DNA from: Colletotrichum lupini
Lineage: Eukaryota; Ascomycota; Sordariomycetes; Glomerellales; Glomerellaceae
Reading direction: 5' to 3'
Assembly: GCF_023278565.1 (NCBI RefSeq)
Contig: NC_064676.1
Span: 2,418,001-2,482,000 of the forward strand
Length of the DNA: 64,000 nt
Shown: piece after piece, positions 35,096 through 46,118 of the stretch
Layout of the letters: each line of letters begins with the position of its first letter
Numbering within the stretch: the stretch's first letter is position 1
The notes under the pieces: generated by a model
The model's database searches: none
Told to the model about the DNA's origin: nothing
Seen by the model: only the letters and a program-made list of their open reading frames with translations
Position numbers and translations under genes: made by a program

Positions 35096-36918
35096 TGTGA
35101 CGGATTGGGTTGTTTTTCGAAAATTAAGTGATGAACGAGTGTAGGAGTATTAGGTATCGGACTACTGTAATTTAGCAAAAAAGGTCAACAACGAATGTCG
35201 GGAATAGGCTCGTGAGGAAACAAAAGGGAGAGAGGCAGGCAACGATGTGAGGGGGGGACAGCTGGGTAGAAAAAGGCTTCCTCGTCTCGCGCAGGCGCGA
35301 AATTAGGCGAAGTCGAATCAGGGGTAGAGCATGGAAGGGGGGGCGTGTGCGGGTTCGGCGGAGAGGCAGGCAGGCATGCGACTTACATCAATACCTAGAC
35401 GGGGCTTTTCCTATAATTACTCGCACGCGTTACTGTTGCTGGGGGTGTGCGGATGGATGGGTGGCTTCTGGGACAAAGTAGCACCAGAAGATCAGCAATT
35501 TGAATTCTGGGAGTGGTGTGGTTGTGATTCTTGGTTTTCCTCTTGTGCGCAGAGTGTTGGAGCCTTGGAGGAACTTATTTGTAGTGTGGACCGGGCAAGT
35601 TTGTTTGGATTGAGATGGTGATGGAATGGATGAAGAGTCAGGTGGGAAAAGATGGGCGCACTTGAGCTTAAGAGGAGGCAGGAGGTATCGAGGTTGAAAC
35701 AGACAGGCGCGCGATCGAGCCTTCCTCTTTGCTATCTACCAAAGTAGGTCCTCATGGCGACATCATAACAAGCACCCAACGCAGCAACAGCCGGGGACGA
35801 ACAGCAACCGCGCGCACCTTGAGGCTTCTCGAGGGCGCCGCGGATGGCATCACGGCTCCCACTGGGTGCGCGGACTTACATACCTACCTTACCTTAGAGT
35901 AGGTACCTGACCTTACTTGTAAGGTAGAGTACCACAGGTAGGTACCTTACCTTGGTCCTCACACTGGTGTGGTAAGCGTTTTAAGGGTGGTATGGTACCT
36001 TAGCAGCTGAGGAAGTCGCAGGCTATTCGTCGCAAATGAGAAAAGGAAGCGACGACGACGAGCGGGGGGCGGGTACCTTCCCACCTCTTCCAGCAGCCCT
36101 GGCAACAGGAGTGGCACTAACTCCCAGATTGGACTAACGTGGAAAATTCTTGGAGGGTACCCCTGTCGCAGAGAGGAACCTGGCGAACCCCAGGAGAAGC
36201 GCTAACAAAGACCAAGCTTCAGTTTCTTGTCCTTTGGTTGTTTTTGGTACTGGCTGATGTCCGGCCTGACTTATTTCTGCTTCTCCCAGTGGCCTCCTCT
36301 TCTGCCGTAAAATGCCACGACTGCGTGCAGCAGCTTCAGCTTACTAGCGTTGGTGTTCCAGGTTAGCTGCAAGTTTTACCTTTGCTCAATTCACCATACA
36401 TCCGCACGCCGTCGTCCGGTACTTTATATTCGACCTAAGGCAGGTCAGGTACCTAGATAGCAACTCTAAGACGACCGTATGGTATTCTTACACGGTACCT
36501 AAAGTAGATTTCCTCCAAGCTTACTCCAAGGCGATGTACGATTTCTCAACTACGTGCAACCACTGGGCAGACCCCCGATGCAGCCGTCAACTCCCCTGGT
36601 ACTCCTAGCTTGCGTCCCCGGAGTCGTCCAAGGCTCCTTATTGGGCCCTTTTGGCTGGGCAATGGAAGGATCACGACCATCTCGGGCAACAGCAGGGAAG
36701 TTGGAAGAGGTCTGGGCCTCAACGGTTCTCGCCTGGGAGTCTGGGACTCCGTCCTGGGACCCAGGGCAGTCACTGGCGTCAATTTGAACAATGCGCCCAG
36801 CAATGGCACAATCTTCCACATGCCATGCCATCTCGCTTCCCTGCTTTCCAGCCCACAGCAGGTGACACCACGTTGGAGCCCGCTTGAACGGCCCAAGGCG
36901 CGAAGAGACCCCAAAAAC
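35096..36918. other. Promoter and gene-poor stretch left of the AT-rich insertion
   Basis: The right-hand side of the GPI-protein gene has a long leader-like region. A dense cluster of GGTACC/CCTACCTTACC motifs in both orientations occupies 35881-35953. Open frames at 36.5-36.9 kb lack recognisable domains. No gene is called. Confidence 0.4.
35881..35953. repeat. Clustered TACCTACCTTACC inverted motifs
   Basis: In about 70 bases the motif family TACCTACCTTACC / GGTAGGTACC occurs several times in both orientations and could form small hairpins. Single copies of the same family are at 16354, 33731, 39654, 56392 and 59516. Confidence 0.55.
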
Positions 36919-36931
36919 CCCTCGGCCGGTC
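36919..36931 (+). repeat. Left 13-base direct repeat flanking the AT-rich block
   Basis: CCCTCGGCCGGTC, identical to 37778-37790. It lies exactly at the left edge of the AT-rich insertion and is best read as one half of a target-site duplication. Confidence 0.65.
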
Positions 36932-37777
36932 TAAGTACCTTATTATCGAAGAAAGTTAATTCTTTTTAAGTTATAAGTATAAGAATATAGTTTTAATAAA
37001 ATAGTATAGTACCTATTTAGTACTTAAATTAAAATACTTTTTTAAGCTTATTATAAAAAAAGATAATTATATTACTAATTACTTATTATTAAAGTTCGTA
37101 ATATTATAGTTTTAATTATAATAGCTTTATTTATAATAAGTAAAAAGTTTAATTATAAGTTTTTTAAAAGCCTCTCTTTAAGGGCTATAAGAGCCTCCAA
37201 GTTAAGTTAAAATATTTATTAAAATATTAATAACTAAACTAACCCTATAATAACGGCTTTAATAAAAAAACTAAGAAATAAATTAAGAAATAATATTAAA
37301 ATCCTTATTAATATTAAGTACGATTTATAAAGCGTAGTAACGTAGTTATAAAGTATTAATAATATATTTTATATTAAAAAGACTATTATTAATATTAATA
37401 AAATAAATAGGGCTATATTAATATAATATCTTAGCTTTTTTTTATAACTCGAGGACTATAACTTTAAATAATATTAGAAATTTATTAAAAAGCTCTTTTA
37501 AATACTTTAATATATTTATTATTATTTCTATAATAATAAGACTCTTAGTACTTATATATAAGTATAAGTTATTTATTTTTAAATAGTAATATTAGCTTAT
37601 TAATAAGCTATTAAAACTATAATTCTAGCGATTTTTTAACGAAGGAGAGGGTAGAATAGAGGAAAGGATGGGTAAGAAAAGGGTTAAGGTTAAATAGTGC
37701 AGAATTCGAGGGCAGGGTAGCGTCTATATATACTATAGCAATCCTCTAGTAATGCAAAACGATAGAGTTAAACAGTG
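36932..37777. mobile_element. RIP-degraded AT-rich insertion, probable transposon relic
   Basis: An 846-base block whose composition changes abruptly at both ends. From 36932 to 37668 I count one CpA and no TpG, while TpA is very frequent and nine CpG remain. This is the pattern left by repeat-induced point mutation of CpA. The last 110 bases (37669-37777) are less altered. No open frame survives. The 13-base direct repeats on both sides suggest insertion with a target-site duplication of a length typical of non-LTR retrotransposons, not of LTR elements or most DNA transposons. I see no clear terminal inverted repeat. The element family cannot be named from this copy. Confidence 0.65.
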
Positions 37778-37790
37778 CCCTCGGCCGGTC
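37778..37790 (+). repeat. Right 13-base direct repeat flanking the AT-rich block
   Basis: CCCTCGGCCGGTC, identical to 36919-36931, immediately right of the insertion. Normal base composition resumes here. Confidence 0.65.
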
Positions 37791-40393
37791 ACTGACTCTC
37801 TCACCATCGGATGGGTACATACGCAGTACAGGTCACACTACCCTTCATTGTACGTTCCGACAAGCGGTGGGTACATTCGTTCTGGTCCGGTAATGGGGAA
37901 AGGTTCCTGTCGATCTGGGTCTCTGGAGGCGCAGCAAGGGAGAGTGGTACGCAGTAGACGTCTCCATCTCGCACATTTCCAACGGCCGCCCTCCTCCGAA
38001 GCCCCTTCTTCGCATTGGAGTGATTCGCAGCGGACAACCATGGCGAGGGCCCTTTTCGCCCCCCATGGGAATGTGCGAATGCTTCTGCTGCTGCTGCTGC
38101 TGCCGCTGACGCCCGGCTCAGCCTGCAATTGCGTGCGCAACCAACAGCATCCATCCCTCCACCCTCCCTTCCAGCTCGTGTTCCATTTCTCCACGGCAAA
38201 ACTTTACTTTCCGCGGACCAGTCACGAGCCGCCTGCGATCCCATCATCGATCCGAGTAGGCAATGACAGCTCAAGGCTCCCCCACCACACTATTGGAGGT
38301 GACGACGCCTATGGATGCTTGATGCTCGTGAAGGTGGCTTTTACGAGTGGTATATCCGTCGAGAAAACCTATGCAGAATGCTCTGCGCTTGTGCATTTGG
38401 AAGACTCGAAAATAGCATCGGCACTTACACACCTAGCCTTGATGTGTTGGGACACTTACGTCGTCAATCGTCCGAGATCTGTGCTTCATCTGCAGAGTAA
38501 CATGCCTGTACGTTCCGTTCCACGCCTTGTTGTGTTCGGGTGGGAGCACCGACATGACTGACGCGCGAGACAGCAGATGAACTGCTGTTGACATACTCAA
38601 GCGTGTCAAGTTCCTTTTCCTTTGGTTCACCAAGACACTACTCTGAAAATCAAGCAATACTGGTGTCCGTCCCGTTTCGCAAGGACAGTCAGACGCACAT
38701 CAATCTGGAATGGGACAGTCCTCTAATACCGACCAGGACAGCCTACTGTGTAGAAGAAGTCATGGCAGGCTACGGATCGCCTGATGAGGATCTACCGAGG
38801 GCCTCTGGGGAAAAGATTTCACTCGCGCCTTCACCCGCTTGATCCGTGCCGCAAGTTGCCATCCCGCCCCATCGGTCCAAAGTGCAAAGTCTCACGGAGG
38901 AGCCAGGAGCATGCACATATTGCGTATATTACCGTCCCATTTGTCGACGCGCCTCGCTGAGTCGCTGCATCCCATCAAATCATCGCGCCAAAGCGGCAAT
39001 CTCGCTCTCTTTCGGGTGACCGGGGAGCCTCCTCCAGAACGATGAATAAGATGCAACGACGTCAGGCTCGCCGCTCGCCTATGCCAATGGCGTTTTCCAG
39101 TTCCCAGTTCCCACCGAGTCCAATTTCCAATGCACACCCCGTTGGGTCCCGTTGTGGAGACCGACATTGGCCAAATCTCCCCAGCGCACGCTACTTCACG
39201 GCTTGCACGGTACCTGCATTCTGCGCAATGGTCCTTGCTTCTGGCCTCCAATCGACGGACTCGGACACTAACAGCTCTCGCCTGACGGCCCTGGCCCAGG
39301 ACTCTCATTGGAACCCTGTCCATGCGTATGCGCCCTTCAGAGAGGCTCCACGGCCGACGACGGGAAGCCTGCAGCATCGACAGGGCATCGCCTGGTTCTG
39401 ACTATGTCGTCCGAACCCGTCAGCAAGTTTGCCAATTCCAAGTTGTCTAGTGTATTTACCACGAAATGCAGCTCCCACAGAGCCATCGCCCCAAACCATC
39501 GGATACGGCAGCTCACAGGATCCGGCAGCCTCTTAACCTCCGTTGGGAATACATGCAGGGGTCGCACCCTCGCTCTCTCCGTGATAGGCTGGGCTCTCTC
39601 CATACTTTGCATATTGTCCACCCAAGCCACTTACTCCGGACTTGGATCTGGCAGTAGGTAGGTATCTCAATCCTCAACCAGCCGTGCGATGACACTTCAT
39701 GGCCATGCCATGCTTGGTTCTTGGCTGAAATGGAACAAGCCTGCTCGCTCAGGGGGCGTTTCACTCTGATACTCGACTGGAATGGAAGGGCACCAGAACC
39801 ACGGAGTTTTCCTCGGCTTGACTCAGATGACGTAAGTATAACTCTCTGACGGCGATGGTAGGAATGCCGGCCTAGCAGCCATCACTTCAGTTCAATACAA
39901 TCATGCCGTTTCAGCTCATAGCTCGGTCAAAACATCAAATTCAGACTGGGGCGATGGATGTTCTGCAGCGCCACAGCCGCGTGCGTCAATCAATAGACGC
40001 GATACGTCTCGTTCGCTGAAAACGCTCACCAAGCCGTCAGTCTCGTAACTTGACCGAAGGAACAGTCTTCCATGAGAATTTACAGGCCCTTGAATGTTGA
40101 AAACCATGCCGCGAGCTGGATCGTCATAGTGTCTTATGTTCCAAAAGGCTCACAAACCCACATCCATGTGACAGGTTGTTATCTTACATCACCGCAAAGC
40201 CTCCTTTGCCTCAGCAGAAGACAACACTCGCGAACTCATGGCCATTGCCCGAGATGTATGCATATATGCTGTTGCGCCGGTCTATCAGTCGACACCATAG
40301 ACCGGGATGAATGGCATGAATGGCCGTGGCGGTGGCAAACTCACAAGAGAGGCCTCCTCTCCATGTGGTATGTAGCTTTGACTGGCATGTTGT
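37791..40393. other. Gene-poor stretch right of the AT-rich insertion
   Basis: 2.6 kb with many overlapping short frames on both strands but no recognised domain. The only candidate worth listing is 38040-38561, given separately. The right end should include the HPM1 3' region. Confidence 0.4.
38040..38561 (+). CDS. Doubtful small secreted protein
   Basis: 173 residues from an ATG in good context (AACCATGG). Residues 14-26 are MLLLLLLLPLTPG, encoded partly by a CTG run, followed by SACNC, which resembles a signal peptide. The rest has no recognisable domain and no compositional support. The apparent signal may be only a consequence of the CTG microsatellite. Listed for completeness; probably not a gene. 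Confidence 0.15.
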   Translation: MARALFAPHGNVRMLLLLLLLPLTPGSACNCVRNQQHPSLHPPFQLVFHFSTAKLYFPRTSHEPPAIPSSIRVGNDSSRLPHHTIGGDDAYGCLMLVKVAFTSGISVEKTYAECSALVHLEDSKIASALTHLALMCWDTYVVNRPRSVLHLQSNMPVRSVPRLVVFGWEHRHD

Positions 40394-41615
40394 CTATTCA
40401 CGAGGCGAGCCCAGAGTGCATCGAACGACACCTCGCCGAACACCCTCAGCCTCCTCCCTGACTTGAGTTACCGTTGCTCCTCTTCCCCTAGCCTTATCCA
40501 CAAAATCATCGAGTGAACCTCCAACGCCAAAGTAAAGCCGCTTCGCCCCAACCAGCGCCTGCGACTGGCAGTTGCTACGTTGGCTCTGTTCTCTATTGAG
40601 GATGGCAAGGACCATCTCGTTGAAAGCGTCGAGTGCGAAGGGCGAGTAGATGGTTTCCGCTCCAATAAGAAGGGTATCGAAACTGCTGGACCCGTCCAGC
40701 TTGGACTGAGTCTCATAGAGAAGATCAACAAGCTCCACTGACCAGCCACCAGAAATGAAATTGAGAGAGATTTGGGAAGACGTCAGGAACTCCTTGAATT
40801 GCTGCAAGACCTCTGATGTGAGTTCGAGCTCGTCTCCCATCGCGAAGGCCTCTTCCAGGGCGGGGTTCTGGTCCCTGCGTTCCAGAGCCCAGGCGAGGAT
40901 AAAGTTGGGCAACGTGACCAGTTGCAAGACTGTCGGGTTGTAGTCGGCCAGGGTCAGCAAAAGTGGCGATCTCGGCGCTGGATTCCTCAAGGTCCATTGC
41001 AAAAGAGCGAGCGATGGAAGCCCTGTGCCGCATCCAAGCTGCGGATAGGTCGGTTAGCTTTCGGTTCGCCGCCAGCAGGGCATGCAAAATAAAAATAAGA
41101 ATAAAAACGCGCGTCAGGTGTTCAGATGCTCGTACCTCGATCACTCGGAGAGGCCGTTGCTTGAGCAGGTCCAAGTATTGGCCACTGGCGAGAACCTTGA
41201 CGAGGTCCACGCTGCTCTCCCAGCTCTTGAAACCGCCCTCGTAGACGCCCGTCTTGACATCGTGGCTGCCGAGGCCTTCGGCATCGGCACCGTCACCGGC
41301 GGCCTCATCCTCGGCCATGAGCTGCACTCGCACGTCCCAGAGCTCGCGACGAGGGATCTTGATGAGGCTACCGTCGTCCAGGGTGACGTCCAGGGTCCCG
41401 AAGGCGACCTTTGAGGGCAGCCTGGAGAGCATGTCCTGCAGGTCGTGGGCGGTGGGCGGCAGCTGGGGTTTGCCGGGCACCGGAAAGGCGCTGGCTGTTG
41501 CAGCGGACTGCGGGGTCTCGGGCTCCGGGGCGGGCGCGGAGGCCTCGGCGGCCGGGACGGGAACGGAGTCGTCCTCTATGTCATCGCCGCCGAATCCGAA
41601 GGAGAATGATGCCAT
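40394..41615 (-). CDS. HPM1: Protein-histidine N-methyltransferase (Hpm1/METTL18)
   Basis: Exons are 41615-41136 and 41038-40394 (97-base intron), giving 374 residues. The protein begins MASFSFGFGGDDIEDD, the characteristic opening of this family. KVAFGTLDV and a conserved VYEGGFKSWESSVDLVKVL block follow. The intron interrupts the SAM-binding motif: exon 1 ends RVIE and exon 2 begins LGCGTGLPSLAL (residues 161 on). Later blocks are LADYNPTVL, NFISGGWSVEL and TLLIGAETIYS. In yeast Hpm1 methylates a histidine of ribosomal protein Rpl3 (uL3). Residues 17-50 are an Ala/Pro-rich insertion. The gene stands alone between two gene-poor stretches. Confidence 0.88.
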
Positions 41616-44203
41616 ATTTCTCTTCGAGGGTGGGAGACGCCGCGTGGATTTGCAGGGTTTTTGTATTACCTTTCTGCAAAAGATGAGTGAGTTGAGTACG
41701 CACGAAAGAGACTATGAAAATGTGGGGGCGCGGGTTCACTCACAGAGTCACACACACAAACACAAAACGAAACGCAGTCTCTTATTGGAACCTCACCGAC
41801 GCAAGCTACCTTATCGGGTGTGTTTGTCGAATCGGAAAACCAACGACAACAGAGCTCTTACGCCACTCGAATGACTTGGTGGCTTGCAGATGTAAGAAGT
41901 CTTCTGAGGCAGTGAGTCGATTAAGCTTGAATCAAGTTTGCGATGCTGGTGCCTGTCAGTAGCATGAGTTGGTATAGTCAGGAAGTCAACTGCTTAGATT
42001 GGACTCACAACGCCCAAGGTTGGGTTCAAGCCGTCGCCACCAGCAAATCTCGGCCTTAGCAAAACGTCTTCCTGTTGCTCGCATATCCAAGGCACCCAGA
42101 GAGTCGCCAGCTACTAATTGGCCGAGTCGACCACCAAGCCAATCGTCATCGGTGGCCAAGACTGGGGATGCTTGCTTTTTGTTTGCCAGAAGTTCTTCCC
42201 TATCGGCGCTTTATCATTCGAAGACTCTTCTAATTCTGCACCAACGCCGCCCGCCGCATGTTTGGGCACTTGCTTGGTCGCAAAGAGACCAATAACCAGC
42301 AACTTCTCAGAGAGGCTCCATGCAGTGCGGCGACTAGGGAGGAGGCATCACAACTGGGCGATTGTCTCATATCTATGTACCTGTACAGAGCCACGGAGCC
42401 TCCCCTTCGGCCTTCGGATCTCGTGCTGACCAGCCCAACACCCATGCCCTGCTGGTTTCTGCGAAGGCGAGGGCGAGGGCGAGTGTAGAAAGCTGCAACT
42501 TTAATAGGCTGAGTGGCGTTCGGGAAAATGATCCGCAGCTGAGCCTATTCCTCCCACGTCTCTGACCGCATCTCTCGCGCATGCTCTGCTCTACCCTCTG
42601 CGCTTGCTCTTCACGTAAGGTAGATTGAAAAAACAAAAAAGAAGAAGAAAAAAAGCCGCAAGCTGAAGAGCCAGCGGCCGTTCATGGCACATGACGAACC
42701 TGCAAGCCGTGGCCGCAGTGGTTCATGGGCTCAGCTGCAGATGCCTGCCAGACAGACACGCATCTCTGCATCCTAATGGCCCGGAGGATCTGGTGCATCT
42801 CGAGCTTTGTGCTCCTTCAAATGAGATCTCGTGTCTCAGTGGTCAGCAAACGCGCGAGGATGCCGCCCCCTCCCGTCATCCCACCATCTCTACCATGCGG
42901 CGCCGAACATGCTCACGGCCGATCGACAATGGACCCGGCACTCGCGATTCCCTCTCTCGGCGATCCACTCTAATCAGGGCATCACACATCCCCTTTCTTC
43001 GGTTCTTCGTCAGCTGAGATGTCGTCAAGAAAATAATGAAGCTGATAGAACGGTCGGCAGCCAAAGCATCCTCATCCTCAGGACCGCATTGTCTTTTGCC
43101 TCCAGGAAACGGCCGGGATCAGACCCCTACAATGGCATCTTCTCCATCCGTAGATACGCCCCGGTTTGCGCTCCATATCGCCCCCCGTCCGCGGCACTCA
43201 CCACGATCCCGCTCCGGCTCCACGCCTCCATCCTCCAGTGCGGCAAGAGTCGTGATTCGCCACTCACCGTACTTAGATCCATGCCATGAACACCCCTCAG
43301 CCCGGTTCTTCCCTCCTCCCGCCGTGGTTGGATGGTTTACGACCTGGTCCAGCCCAGGACCCTTTTCTTGCTAATCGGACCTTGCTTGACCGCAACGAGC
43401 TAGCAGACGTGCAGACAACCCATTTTGTTCAATTCTTCTGCCCATGGACCAGCCTTGTTCCAAAGTCATTTGGATACGTGCAGCCACACCATGTGCCGTT
43501 GCACCAGCCAAGATTGATAAACTGCCCGTCGTAAATCAACCAACAATGAGGCCCGGTGCAGACCCCTCCTAGGCTCCTACGACAGGAACCCCCAATTGAG
43601 AGGACCCATACCCATTGGCGCCTCTCTATCCGTAGAGTCCACCGTTTTGTTTCATGTGAGCTGTCTCCTTTTCATCGTCAAAGTCTATGTAGGTATGCCT
43701 CTTGACAAGAAAGCTGTGCTGCGTCAGCTCGTAGTTTCCACACTAAGGTGGTGCGGTTTTTGGTGTTAGTCGCGGAGGCATGGTAGATTTCACCTCGGAC
43801 TATGCTGCCTGTCACTGACAAGGACAACGTCTTTTGGATCCCGCTCCAGCGGATTCACTCGTTGCTTCTTCCTCTCTGGCGCTTTCCGGTTTGTCTCATC
43901 CCATTCTGCCATGGTAGAGGCTCCTTTGCAATTATTGGCTAGTCTCCGTGACAGGCCGCCGCGCGCTACACTTGCCAAAAGTCCACAGTCACCCGCCCGC
44001 ATCCTCTCTTTAAACCGTATCTCCACCAAGCGAGCAGGAGAAAGGCGCTTGTTCGGAAAGAGATTCCTTGCAGCCACTCGCTGGCGCCTTCCTCGGGACT
44101 CAACACCCCTTGGCATCTTCAACTCAGATATAAACCGGTCTCTTCTTCCTCTCTATTCTGTGCCTAAGTAGCTCTACAGGCACGCAAACCAGCAACTCTC
44201 ACA
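41616..44203. other. Divergent intergenic region, HPM1 / monooxygenase
   Basis: 2.6 kb. Overlapping short frames, no recognised domain or splice structure. The right end holds the monooxygenase promoter, and a purine-rich tract lies at 42625-42655. Confidence 0.4.
44129..44136 (+). promoter_or_regulatory. TATA-like box of the monooxygenase gene
   Basis: GATATAAA lies 75 bases upstream of the monooxygenase ATG and is followed by a pyrimidine-rich stretch (CTCTTCTTCCTCTC), a common start-site arrangement in filamentous fungi. Prediction from sequence only. Confidence 0.4.
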
Positions 44204-46118
44204 ATGACACGGCAACTCCCTCAACTATCTCGTCATGTCGACGCCCAGGGTAGCGGATCCAGTCAACCTATTCGCACCAATACCGCCTACACTGTGAAGG
44301 AAGCGCCGTTCGGGACTCCGCAGCCCATTCGCATTGTCGGGATCGGCGCCGGTGCAAGCGGCATCAACCTGATACGCACCCTGAGAAACACTCTCGGTCC
44401 CTCGACGTACGAGGTTATGGTCTACGAGAAGAACGAGAATGTCGGGGGTACCTGGTTCGAGAACCGATACCCCGGGTGCAAGTGCGACGTGCCTAGCCAC
44501 AACTACCAGTTCAGCTGGAGACCGAATCCGGCCTGGTCGAGCTTCTTTGCCCCCGCGGCAGAGATTGAGGACTACCTTTGCCAAATATGTGACGACGAGA
44601 AGCTGCGGCCCTTTATCAAGACTTCGCACCAGATCATCGGCGCGGCTTGGTCGGAGTCCAAGGCCGTGTGGGAGTTGCAGATCAAGAACTTGGGGACTGG
44701 CGCCGTCTTTGAAGATTATGCCAACTTTTTCATTGACGCAACTGGTATCTTGAAGTACGTACATCTCCATTGGAGTTGTGTATTATATTAACGTCTGACT
44801 TGCCTAGTAAATGGAGATTCCCGGACGTGGAAGACATCGCGGTTTTCGAGGGTACCCTAATTCACAGCGCAAACTGGCCTAAGAACTTTGACTATACAAA
44901 CAAGACGGTAGCGGTCATTGGGAATGGTGCGTCCGGCGTCCAGATCGTCCCAGCAATGAGACCACGTGAGTATATACCATCCCTATCATGGCGACGCAGC
45001 CAGCTCACAGCAAGCAGACGTGAAGAAGCTACATCACGTCATCCGGACGCCCACCTTGATTATCCCTCCTCGAGTTGCCACAATGAAGATGGGGCCTTCA
45101 GCAGCTCTCCTGGACCAAATTGAGATGGACGAGAACGAGCGATTCTCAGCGGCGACGATTGAAAAGTTCAAAAATGACCAGGCCTTCTACAACAAGTTTA
45201 CTAAGACTCTCGAGATGGACTCCAACATCAAGTTCGCCATCTCTCTCATTGCGGGAAGCCCTCAACAGGCTTGGGCGCTGGGAAAGACTAAAGAATTCAT
45301 GACTGCGATGCTCAAGGGAAATGAGAAGCTCTGCAAGCAGCTGATACCCGACTTTCCCCTCGGGTGTAAGCGACTCACTCCCGCCCCTGGATATCTCGAA
45401 TCGTTCCACGATCCCCGGGTCTCCCTTCACACCGACGCCATCAAGAGGTTTGTGCCGCAAGGCATAGAACTGGCCACTGGGGAGATCCTCGAAGTCGACG
45501 TTGTCGTCTGTGCCACTGGCTTCGACTCATCGTTCCTCCCCTCGTTCCCGTTAGTCGGTCGACACGGCAACTTGCAGGACATCTGGTCCGAGCAAACTCC
45601 TAAAGCATACATGTCCCTTGCTGTTGCTGGTCTGCCAAACTTCTTCAGTAAGTCGGGATTCCCTTGCGCTTACCGCTTCGAAACTAACCATCCTGCTTGC
45701 TGTAGAGTTCCTGGGGCCCAATGCGCCTGTTGTGCAGGGTGATGTCTTTACGCTAAGCGAGCACATTGCCACTTACATCGCCAATACTATCCTCAAATGC
45801 CAGACAGAAGGCGTGCGGACTATCGCCCCGTCTGAAGCGGCCGTGGAGGACTATTTTGAGCACATCTCAGCCATCATGCCTCGCACAGTCTTTGCGGGCG
45901 GATGCAGATCTTGGTATAAGCAAGGCGAGGTCAACGGCCCTGTGACAGGTCTGTATCCCGGGAGCCGTATGCACTTCATCCGCTTGCTGGAGCGATTTAG
46001 GGGCGAGGACTGGGAGTACACGTATGAGAATTCGAAGCAGAACCGATTCGCATACTTGGGCAACGGGTTCACGGCGCCAGAGATGGCGATGCTCAAGGCT
46101 GGAGCGCCGCCTTCATGA
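44204..46118 (+). CDS. Flavin monooxygenase, Baeyer-Villiger type
   Basis: Exons are 44204-44754, 44808-44965, 45018-45647 and 45706-46118 (introns 53, 52 and 58 bases), giving 583 residues. The FAD-binding motif GIGAGASG is at about 46-53. The type I Baeyer-Villiger fingerprint FxGxxxHxxxWP reads FEGTLIHSANWP (197-208), followed by the NADPH-binding IGNGASG. A VVVCATGFDSSF block and a C-terminal cap complete the fold. Such enzymes insert oxygen next to a ketone, forming esters or lactones, often in secondary metabolism or steroid/ketone breakdown; the substrate cannot be told from sequence. No backbone biosynthetic gene is nearby, so there is no sign of a metabolite cluster in this window. 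Exon phases all close, and the gene looks intact. Confidence 0.9.

Noticed and set aside
36932..37777. AT-rich block as a centromere fragment or LTR
   Set aside because: Only 0.85 kb with sharp edges; no TG...CA ends and a 13-base rather than 4-6-base flanking duplication.
44204..46118. Monooxygenase as part of a secondary metabolite cluster
   Set aside because: No polyketide, peptide or terpene synthase, transporter or regulator lies next to it; neighbours are housekeeping or NLR genes.
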